A stretch of 64,000 nt of DNA from Anthostomella pinea (Eukaryota > Ascomycota > Sordariomycetes > Xylariales > Xylariaceae), in assembly GCA_963556695.1 (NCBI GenBank), contig CAUWAG010000011.1:796001-860000 (forward strand), in the 5' to 3' direction. A program made the position numbers and the translations under genes. The notes under the pieces are model-generated. The model was not told where the DNA came from and searched no databases. It saw only the letters and a list, made by a program, of their open reading frames with translations. The first letter of the stretch is position 1. Each line of letters opens with the position of its first letter. Shown one piece after another: positions 25,037 through 34,584 of the stretch.

Positions 25037-25964
25037 TTTTGTTTGTTTGTTTTGTATTTAACGTGGGGGTTAGCTCCTCAGTGGTGCAGACCACGCCTCC
25101 CAGAGCCTCTGTATCGCAGGATTGTGGAGGTCTCAAGATAATAAGTACAGTCAGTCCCGCTCACGGGCCCATCCCCATTGTTGCGGCGGTATGACCTTGG
25201 GGTCATCCATCTGGTCCTTCAAGAATAGCTATCTATCGGAGACAGATTGTTAAAAAGAACTTGCTCTTCTCCACGAATTTTGCCCATTCTGTGCTCCTCT
25301 CTCCTAAGTATTGTAAACAGGCTGTCCTAGGCGAGTACCTAGGCAACAACCGATTTTTTCCTAGCTTCTTACAAAAGAAAATATGTTGTGGTGTTTTCTT
25401 TTCACCACAACTGCAGTGATTGTTCGAGTCTGTATGCCTAAAGCGTTCGTGGTATCTGGCAAAGTCGCCATGTCCAGATCTGGCCGCTAAAAGTCTATGT
25501 AGAGTGCTCCTCTTAAAGGATATAAGGCCTCTTTCAGTTACTGCATGTGAGTATACTTCTTGATATCTAGGTTCTGATTGGTCTTTCCACCATTGGTTGA
25601 ACTCTTTTTTGCCCTTTCTCTTGAGATCTCTCTTGACCCAAGAGATTATAGGAAGGTTTATTGTGTCTGTTTCTAGCATAGCACCCTCTTTTGTTAATAT
25701 ATCGGCAGCTTCGTTACTATCAATATCTCTGTGTCCAGGAATCCACTTGACGGTCACTCCAGGAGTGTGTGCTGTGGCGAGTTCTTGGAATCGCAGAAAA
25801 ATATTCTGTGATGTCTCGGGTGGAGTCCCATTGAGCCCATCCACCACTGATGTGTTGTCCAGGCAGACATATAGCTGTTTTCCGTGTCCAATTACCCTGG
25901 CTGCTGCAAGACCTTGGAGAGCACCATGGACTTCAGCATCCACTACTTCTGCTTGTAGAAGTCT
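25037..25964 (-). mobile_element. 5'-truncated LINE (copy 2) with 12-bp target-site duplication
   Basis: Reverse-strand copy of the same LINE family: tail TTTGTTTG units at 25037-25055 (ACAAAC on the element strand), conserved 3' UTR, then RNase H in good frame (25233-25970) through the C-terminal CGEKKTPQHIFFC stretch. Truncation is inside RNase H. It is flanked by perfect copies of GTCAATCATACG at 25025-25036 and 25965-25976, so the element ends are exact. This is the least damaged of the truncated copies and probably the youngest. Confidence 0.93.
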
Positions 25965-25976
25965 GTCAATCATACG
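25965..25976 (+). repeat. Target-site duplication, right copy
   Basis: GTCAATCATACG, identical to 25025-25036, at the truncated 5' end of LINE copy 2. Confidence 0.9.
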
Positions 25977-26143
25977 GAATGAGACAAGTCCTTGCTAGGC
26001 CCGCCATATCGAGCTGAGATCCCCTTATCATCCAAGAAGATGGGATAGAATCACCACAAGTGCGAAAACACCACAACAACGTACCGACCGCAGCTCTACC
26101 GTTCATATCCTCGTCGCTGTCTTGCAAGACTTTTGGCGAGAAA

Positions 26144-28231
26144 ATGGCTTTCCCTACTGACGCTGGCGGCAGTGGCGCTCCCCAAGTGACTCCGGCAATC
26201 CTCAATCCGAGTGATACCCCTACGCCACCAGGAGTAGGAGTACGACCAACCTTGCCTCACAGGGGCGTGACAAGCGAATCCATCGATGATGCGTACGTGA
26301 TCTTCATCCTCTATTGCAACCCCGCAGTGCCAATGGACGTAGATGATGCTGGGCTGAGGGAGGCTTTTCGGACACCCCCGAAAAGTGAGGGCAAAAGCTT
26401 CAGCACATTCACCCTCTTCGAACTCATCACACAATTGCATCACAAGGAAATCAAAACTTGGGCCGAACTAGCTCTGAGGTTAGGTGTCGAGCCGCCCGAC
26501 CAGGACAAGGGCCAAAGCTCCCAAAAGATCCAGCAATATGCCGTGCGATTGAAGGTACGCCTCCGTTCGCCCTGGATTGACTCCCCTTCTGCTGCCAGCA
26601 TAACTCACATTTCGGTAGCGATGGATGCATGCAATGCATGTCGATGCTTTTTTCGATTATTTGCTGGACAATCCTATCCCGTATTGGACAGATATTCCAA
26701 CCAATCCAAATCCTGTCTGTGAAGATGGTCGCGATGGAGTTGCTGCTGAGGACGATATGGCTCTACAAGCCTTGTTGCCTCACATCCGGCCGCGTAGAGG
26801 CCGGAAGCGTCCGGAAGAAGATGGGCTCAGCAAACCACCGTCACAAAGGCCAAGGCTCGGCTCTCCGGTACCCAATGGAGAAGCCCGCCAGTCTCGACCA
26901 GACACTCTCGAACCGTGGACAGCTCACCCTGACGCCAGGCTTTCTTATGCCTTCCCACCCGTGGATCCGAGATCTAGTGTACTACCAACACCCGAGTCGG
27001 CATTCCCTTGGCCTGGCGATGTCTCTCAAGAACACAGGTCGTCATACCCACAGTCTGCTATCACACCTTCGACGAGAGGGTGGGCAGATCCTACTGAACC
27101 CCAATCCGCCACTGGTCCACGTCAGAACAGACTCCTCGGTCGTCGTCATGGTGCCAAAGCGGTATCGTCTGCTTGGAGAAATAGTAGCGGTTCTGCGAGC
27201 GGCAAAGCTCGCGGAAGCCCCCAATCAACCGCATCACCGAGGGTCCGCTCTCGGCGTATCCGCATGACACGATTGGATTTCAAGCTATTGATCCGGAGCA
27301 AATCCCCCGATCGACCGCAGCACCTGTATTGACTTATCCGCAGGAGGCGGCCCCAGAACCAGAGCCAGGGATAAGAATATCCGAACCCACGTCTGCGCAG
27401 AGTACACGAACACCTCGGCCGGCTCGTCTCTCTCTCCAAGTGCCTGAGAGAGCTGGTGGACCTGTGCGACTGGCGACACCGCCACCTCCAGTTGTCATGG
27501 TGAATGGAGAGCGCACTACCAACGAGGCTAACAACGAGGCTATCAACGTCACCGCCCACAACACCGCCCACAGCACCACCAACGGGACCAGCTTCGAGAA
27601 GGCTACAGCAGAGGCACATGCACAATACCGCTCGGCGCAAGAGTTCAAGTCTTTCACTGATCGAAGTGCGGCACTGTTTGAAGACAATCTCAACTCTAAA
27701 CCGACGGCGGGGTTCAATATCAATGAAGAAGATACGACCAATCACGGGGTGGTCGAAGCTCTTTTCGCTGCGGCAATGATCCATACTGAGTGGTATGACG
27801 CGAACCGTCAGCCTTGCCCAGCCGGCAGCACTGATGAGATGCTGGCCCTATCCAAGACCATAATACAGGATATAGCGGACAGAGCGCTGACCAAAGAAGC
27901 CTTCTTGATCAACATATCAGCACTTGCCGGCGGGTCCTTCATGTACAAGAGCGCGACGCGGACAGTGACTCGAGCGGAAGTCGGTCTCGACTACACCAAA
28001 TATCGTATTACTTGGGACCTCAGATACGGCAGTATCTCTGGCGACTTCTCAATGTATCAGACGGTTCCTCACTCCCTTTGGAAGACCGACAAGAAGCCGG
28101 AGGAACCGCCGTTGCCCTACGAGCCGCCGACGGACCCGGCCGCCGCTGCCGTGTACTGGCAGAAGAAGTATGACAAGGTCGTCGCCAATACAAAGATAGG
28201 GGCTGTCAACCAGTTGTTGGCGTTGTTTTAG
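26144..28231 (+). CDS. abp2: ARS-binding protein 2 (Abp2) homologue with apparent 1-base frameshift
   Basis: Exon 1 is 26144-26554, the intron GTACGC...TAG is 26555-26618, and exon 2 follows (RLK joined to RWMHAMHVDAFF). The N-terminal block ILYCNPAVPMDVDD, SFSTFTLFELI and KIQQYAVRLKRWMHAMHVDAFFDYLL is, as I recall it, the conserved Abp2 domain. The family is named for a fission-yeast protein that binds replication origins. A disordered Pro/Ser-rich middle follows (DDMALQALLPHIRPRRGRKRP). After GKARG (about 27216) the homologous continuation (PPINRITEGP, then the long C-terminal frame to 28231) is shifted by one base at a run of five C (27218-27222). One more C would keep one frame. Either the allele is broken or the base is a sequencing error. 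Confidence 0.78.
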
Positions 28232-29571
28232 GCATTTGACACCGGGTGGGGACAGCCGTATTGGCATTGACCCAGGGCCTGCCAGGGGGCGCGCGGCGTG
28301 CTAGGTTATGTTTTCTATGTCCAATACAATACACTACCTACCTATGTAACAAATCTCTGTCGTTACTAGAAGTCCGCACATAGCGTATACTATCATTACT
28401 TTTTCCTTTCTGTCTACGGCGTTTACTCCTACTGGCATTCCCGTCTTCCGGGTGACAACGTCGGCGAGGTATCTGCTGTCGAGCGCCTGTACTTGAGATA
28501 CCCTTCTGGCTCGTGTGCGAGCGCCATCTTTCTCTGTATCTACCTACCTATCTCGTATAAAACTAGGCGTCGCGGGGGATCCGCTGAGACGTCTGTACCC
28601 TGTACCTGTTCCTGTGCTTGCGACCAGACCTGACGGCTGACGGGTCGGACGTCGGTATCATGAGATGCTTCGGAGCGATTGGTGACGTCTTTCCCCAGCT
28701 CAGTAGATGGATCATCAGACTTTCATTTGATCGTGTTTTCTTTCGAGACCAGTCGGATTCTTACTGCGAACCAGGTACACTGAAGGTCTAGGAAATATGT
28801 TCTAATAAATGACATAAGCACTACGGAATAAACAGCTTCGATTTCGGAAAGCCATCTTAAACGCTAATCCCATAGTGCTTATTCCATTTAAATGACTTTA
28901 ATAGTAGAATGGATAGAGCTATGCCGGACGGAGACTTATAGCGGGTGATTGTACCCGGTGGATGTAAGTAAGCGACGCTGGCAGCCACTTGACTGCCTGC
29001 GTCCTATAGCCTGCAACCGTCCACTACCAGCTGCATATCTATGCATTCGGCGTCGTTATGGCGGTGTCTGGAATCCTGTGTACGACGAATGAGTGTTTCG
29101 CTTAGGTAGTTGGTAGTCAAGGGCTGCAGATTCCGGTTTCAGCCAGACAACGTACGAAGCGCGGGTGCGGGTGTGGGTATGGTGGGCGCTGACCAGAGGA
29201 TCCTTCCAATCTAACCTCCTGCGCCACTATCCCATGCAATACGACGGCGTCCAACGTAGTATTGCGACATAATGGCGCCCAACAGCATACCCAGGTCGGT
29301 GTAGCAAAGTACCTGCTGTGCTACCACCCCTTCTAAATGGTGGCATGGATAAGTCGTTTTCTCCTCGTGCACGAAAATCCTCCAGTCTGTGACCGTTCCC
29401 CCTTATTCTAACAGAGTATTGTTGCACTTTTGCTCCAACTTGTCGGCATATCTACCTACGGGCGTCGAAGTGATTCAAGGACGGAGGTTATTGGTCCTTA
29501 CTCCCGTAGGATATCAAACCCCATTCACGGAAAGAGTGTACTGACCAGCGGCATCAGGCCGTTCTGCCATT
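28232..29571. other. Intergenic with one short inverted-repeat element
   Basis: No gene supported. Contains a MITE-like element at 28807-28896 (listed separately) and short ACCT/CTAC runs. Confidence 0.5.
28807..28896 (-). mobile_element. Short MITE-like element, copy A
   Basis: Inverted ends built on ATAAGCACTAYGGRAT surround a core (GCGTTTAAGATGGCTTTCCG on the minus strand) that closely matches the element at 62976-63051. The 7-bp words AAATGAC at 28807-28813 and 28890-28896 flank it and may be a target-site duplication. Confidence 0.65.
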
Positions 29572-31770
29572 ATGGAGGAGATTGATTGCGTGGTTGTGGG
29601 TGCTGGTAGGACGTTCTTCTCCTGTTTCCCATTCTCATTTGCCCCCCGTCGCAGCATGGATATGATCGTCGACCACGGGCAAACAATACTGCACACAGCT
29701 GACCCTGCGCGACAGGATGGTACGGGCTAGCTGCAGCCCAGCAGTTCCACTACACTCAGCCTGACAGTTCGCTGGTCATCCTGGATGCCCAGCCATCACT
29801 AGGTGGAACATGGGCAGAAGAACGACATTACCCTCTCTTGAAGAGCAATAATCTTCTTGGGACATACGAGTACCCTGGGTTTCCGATGAGCAGCCACAAA
29901 TTCGACGTCAAACCCGGCCAGCATCTCAAAGCAGCAGCCATAAACTCCTACCTGAAGGCGTATGCAGAGCATAGCGAGATAGCGGATCTCATACGCTTCA
30001 ATCACAAGGCGCTGTCTGCCGAACACCAGGACACGGACGCTGGAGGCTGGGTTTTGACTATTGCGGCTAAGGAGGGGGAGAAGACGATCTTTGCCCGCCG
30101 CCTGATCATCGCAACTGGACTGACTTCGAATGAATTCCTCCCGCACTTCGACGGACAAGAAGACTTCCGAGGTAGGGTCTTCCATGGGAAGCGATTTCGA
30201 CAGAACAGCGATACCTTGAAAATGGCCAAGGCTGTTACGGTATTCGGCGCTACCAAGTCTTCGTGGGATGCCGTGTACGCATATGCTACTGCTGGTGTGA
30301 AGGTGAATTGGGTTGTTCGAGGTATAGTTCACTCTTGCTTTCGTATAAGCCTCATTTCGATTACAAGTGAGGCTTGCGAGACTGACTTGCGGTGATAGCC
30401 AGCGGTCACGGACCATGTTGGATCTCTAGCCCCTATGCGACACCTCTGAAGTTGCGCCTGGAGAAGCTCGCCAGTACGTATTACCCCTGAAGAATGAAAT
30501 GATCAAGTTTGACCTCTAGATCTGATGCCTCGATTTCGGTCATTAGAGACATCGTCTTTTGAGGAGTCATAATTACTGATTTGGTATCACAGACACACGG
30601 CTAATGACCTGGTTCAGCCCATGCATCTGGGGTGAGGCCGATGGCTACAGCTGGATAAGGCGCTTTTTGCACGGCACGGCCACCGGGCGATTCATCGTAG
30701 ACAAACTTTGGAAGACGGTTACTGGCGACATTATGTCGCAGAATGATTACGACGCACATCCAGACACAGCAAAACTCAAGCCATGGACAGAGATGATGTT
30801 CACAGGCGACAGCTACAGCATCCTGAACTACGACCAAGATATATTTTCGCTTATAAAAAGCAATCTGGTAAACGTTCATGTCGGAGAGATCGATCATCTC
30901 AGCACCCGCAGAGTCCACCTTGCAGACGGTACCGAATTTGAATCGGATGTTCTCATCGCCAACACTGGCTGGAAGCACGTACCGAGCATCGACTTCTTAC
31001 CCAAAGGCATCGAGACGGAGCTCGGTATCCCACACCAGCCGACGGAGTCCGGGTCCGCACCGGCGCAAGACCTTGCAAACCAGCACGTCCTGGTCGAAGC
31101 CGCCGACGGAGAAATCCAGCAGCGGTTTCCCCGGCTGAGGCGCCAGCCGGTGTGGAATGCGCACTACAAGCCGATAACGGAGCAGAAAGGCATCAGCTCC
31201 GACACGGCCGACGAGGTGACTCCGTATACCCCGTTGACGCCGTATATGCTGCACCGCTTCATGGTGCCTGCGTCTGCGCGGTTCCTGCGTACGCGCGATA
31301 TTGCGTTCGCGGGCATGATGTCGAATTTCAGCAATGCCATCACGGCGCATATCTGCGGGCTGGTGAATATAATCAGGAGTCAATCCTTACCTGGAGTTCT
31401 GACTGACTTCTCATTCCTGCAGTGGATCAGCGCCTTCTTCGCCGGGAAGCTGGCCATCGACGCCGAGATCGATACCGGCGCCTCGGCCTTGGAGCCGCCG
31501 ACAGACGGCAACATAGGGGGGAGCCTCAGAAGGCTGCAGTACGAAACTATGTTGTTCAATCGCTGGGGCAAGTGGCGCTACCCGACGGACTGGGGCACCA
31601 AGCGGCCGAGCTTCACGTTTGACGCCGTGCCCTACTTCGATCTGCTGCAGAGGGACCTGGGGCTCAACCAATACCGCAAGGGCGGCTGGTTCGCCGAGAT
31701 GACGCAGGCGTATGGGCCGACGGATTACGAGGACATCACCGATGAGTGGATGCGGAAGCAGAAGGATTGA
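29572..31770 (+). CDS. FAD-dependent monooxygenase (FMO/Baeyer-Villiger-like), 610 aa
   Basis: Five exons: 29572-29605, 29716-30321, 30399-30473, 30593-31362 and 31423-31770, 1833 nt in all, every phase closed. The tiny first exon encodes MEEIDCVVVGAG and completes the Rossmann FAD motif across the junction (G10-A-G12-W-Y-G15). IATGLTSNEF (143-152), FHGKRF (~167) and the second nucleotide-binding loop VFGATKSSWD (~187-196) follow. NTGWKHVP at about 362-369 is the typical late FMO ATG-type motif. The 60-nt last intron (31363-31422) is in frame and stop-free. The family uses NADPH and O2 to hydroxylate or oxidise C, N or S centres. Its position beside the lyase-prenyltransferase gene suggests oxidation of a prenylated indole; the substrate is inference. 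Confidence 0.87.
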
Positions 31771-32859
31771 GGATGGGGTTTTCTATCTAGTCCGCTCTTG
31801 TGGGTGTGGGGTGGGCTTGGTATGGCATTGTGATATTGGTTTCTTTTTCTTCTCGTTGGCTCAATAGTATTATTCTTAGCTACCGCGCTGGCAACTAAAG
31901 AGGCCAACAAGGATTGTTTAGCGCACAATGACTGCCACATATTATAATGGTTGGTTCATTACACAGTAATTGCTGATGATCATGTTGCCAGATAAAATCT
32001 CGATTTGTTTTCATAATGAATGTATGGCTGTCCCTTATCGAGGTTCACGATGGGCCATGGCGTCAACCATCGAACCTTGATGGCAGGAAAGCAGCCCACC
32101 AGCACGGTCTCTAATGAAGCCACTCCAGCGAAATCAAAAATTCTGATCAACGCCGTTAGAGAAAATTTACACAATCGTCGTGTGCTAAATAATCATTATG
32201 CGGCAAACAATGTACCTATCCCCGTTAATGTGCCTGAGTAACAATCGACATTGAATATGTAGAATCTGCCTAGCTGTTCCTCAGATCCAGTGAATGAGTA
32301 ATCTGTGCAAGTGGAGCTCCATTGTACATGTATAGGCCATTGACGCATTTACCAGAGGATGCTCGGACCAGGTGCCCCTTCTGGACGGCAAGAGCTCCAT
32401 TGTACATGTATAAACCATTAAGGGGCTCGGACCAGGTGCCCCCCCCTGAACGCAAGGGCTCCATTGTCCATGTATAAACCGTTAACTCATTGTTCAGAGG
32501 AGTGCACCTGGTTCGAGTATCCCCTAGTACTGATTCTCTGCTGATCTGAAAGCCTACAAATACGTGTGGTTCTTCCCCTAACCTGTCCGCCACTTTACCT
32601 TCATCTTTCATACACGCATTCTCTAGATACGCTTCTCTGATAACTTTCCTCTGCACTCGAGCTTCCATCGCAATCGAGCTTCCATCGCGCAATCTAACAC
32701 TCAGTTTCGTTACTACACTGACCAAGGCAAGTATATCATGTTGTAGTACAGCAATTCCTCTTGTCGGTTCATCCCGACTTCATCAATGCTTCTGGCCCTC
32801 TTGCTTCTTCTCATACTCTCCTATCATCGATTACGCTAACTCTATTCTTTGTTACATAG
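31771..32859. other. Intergenic with degenerate tandem repeat
   Basis: No gene supported. A minus-strand frame at 32270-32725 lacks an ATG and is largely built from the tandem repeat at 32313-32510. Confidence 0.45.
32313..32510 (+). repeat. Imperfect tandem repeat, three units of about 65-79 bp
   Basis: Three units start with AGCTCCATTGTACATGTATA-like sequence (32313, 32392, 32457), each followed by a CATTRA word and, in the first two, by GCTCGGACCAGGTGCCCC. Spacing between units is uneven. Confidence 0.75.
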
Positions 32860-33795
32860 ATGTCTTCTGCCAATGACACACCGATGGCTCCTCTTGACGG
32901 AGTCGCTTCAGCCATGACGTCCCTTGCCTTGGCCAACCCTCCCACCCTAATGAGTCTCCCGATCGAGCTCCGATGCAAGATCTACGTGCAAGTCTTCGAC
33001 AACGAGGGAAAGATTCACGCACTCAACCGCCGCCCTGACCATCGACCTAAGAGACACCAGAAGAGACGCCAGGGGAAGATGACCGTCCCGCCTCTCTTGC
33101 TCGCCTGTAAGCAGATTCATGCAGAAGGTACAGACATCTTCTGGCAGAAGCGACTGTTGTGGCTGAACAAAGCCACCTACAAATATCTGAGCGACAAGTT
33201 TCTTGCTTCGTCGATGACTCTATCTCTGCTCGTACCGAAGCTGAGCCAAACTGTTGCTGCGAATATCCGTCATATTCGCGGCCAGGATACCACTCAATGG
33301 GCAAAGATGAACAAGGGCCGGGCCAGATTCCTTCTTCGTCAGCTTCCCAACCTCAAGACATTCCGTTTCCACGGAAAATGCCATGCCTGGCCTTTCTGGA
33401 GCGGCAGCGAATACGACGAGGGTATCATGAAGTCGGCTCTCGAGTACTGTGGGGGCGATTTCGGCCCAGTCAACGACACCCAAGACATCATCAAAAGCTT
33501 CCCTCTCAACCCCAACACGTGCAAGATCGAGTTCCAGGTGGTCATCGTCTGGACAGCCATGGTCCTGGATGACTACGATGTAAGTTGCGCTCCCTGATTG
33601 GATCCAAACTTGCTCGAGAGTTTCCAATAAACGCCACAATTGTCAATCTTCAATTAGGTCTACGAGATACACATCAATCTGAACACCGGAAAGCACAAGA
33701 TCGTGCCCGGTCGAGCGGATGACTTTGGCGAGTTCGAGCTCGGTCACTGGGTCGAGGAAGACGAGGTCTGGGAAGAGCTGCGTGCAGTCCAGTGA
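32860..33795 (+). CDS. 2EXR/F-box-like domain protein, 285 aa
   Basis: Exons are 32860-33579 and 33658-33795 around a GTAAGT...TAG intron, phase 0. The segment LMSLPIELRCKIYVQVF (about residues 30-46), followed by PPLLLACKQIHAEGTDIFW, fits the fungal 2EXR family, an F-box-like fold with the LPxELR start and the later LACKQIxxE helix. The C-terminus is acidic (HWVEEDEVWEEL). The molecular role of 2EXR proteins is not established. It lies between the monooxygenase and the lyase-prenyltransferase but shows no link to metabolism. 285 residues is within the family range. Confidence 0.78.
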
Positions 33796-34584
33796 TCGGT
33801 GAACTCCAAGTCATCAAGAAAATGGAGCCAGCCCTACCCCCGGCCAACAAGAGAACGACATCCCCTGGCTCGTTGCTACATAGATGAGCGGTGAGAGGCG
33901 GAAGGTCGATAGGCGATTGTCATGGTCTACTATCTAGCTAGGTGGACTATTTGTGTGTGGAATGGCTGTCACGTGGCCGGAAACTGGGAAACTGGGACGC
34001 CCGTCCACGCGCAAACGCCCCTCTTACATTAACGAAAAAAAAAAAAAAAAAAAAACCCCTTTAAAATACTAGGTGTTGGGTGTGGTGGCATGGTCTGTGC
34101 GTCAGGATGGGGGATGGTTGCCCCAACGCTCCGTCACTACGGTAGATAGACGCGCCGCACCTGGATTCAAGTACGAATCTGTCGACGCAAGGTAGACACA
34201 GAACAAGCAACCAGGCAAGCTGCATTCACCCGATATCACTGTTCCTGAATTCTCACATGGTAGCATCTGCGATATCGATCTGAGGGATACGGTAGGTGGC
34301 TGGCAGCTGAAGGTGACGGGCACGGCACCAGGCGCATCGCGCGTGCTGGATGACGTCGTCAGGCACATCCATCAGCAGCACGTACGAAGCACGAAGCACG
34401 AAGCACAAAGACGACGCTGACGACCTAGCAACCTGACGAGATTATCTATTCCTAGGCCCAGCCTATGTACGAGAGGTATTAACATGCCAGCTTAGAAGCT
34501 CACAACGCCGCCGCTAGGTATGTACGACGTCTGAGCTCTACCTATATGGACAGGACCATTTGTCATGCACTCCCTATATCTACC
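33796..34584. other. Intergenic, convergent 3' ends
   Basis: No gene supported. Holds a run of about 22 A at 34034-34055 and an ACGAAGC repeat at about 34382-34406. The genes on either side end toward this stretch. Confidence 0.55.

Noticed and set aside
32270..32725. Minus-strand frame of 151 codons with repeated LNGLYMYNGA
   Set aside because: Opens with TTG, not ATG, and the protein repeat follows from the DNA tandem repeat.
34382..34406. ACGAAGC repeat as an attachment site
   Set aside because: Short microsatellite with no partner copy or integrase nearby.
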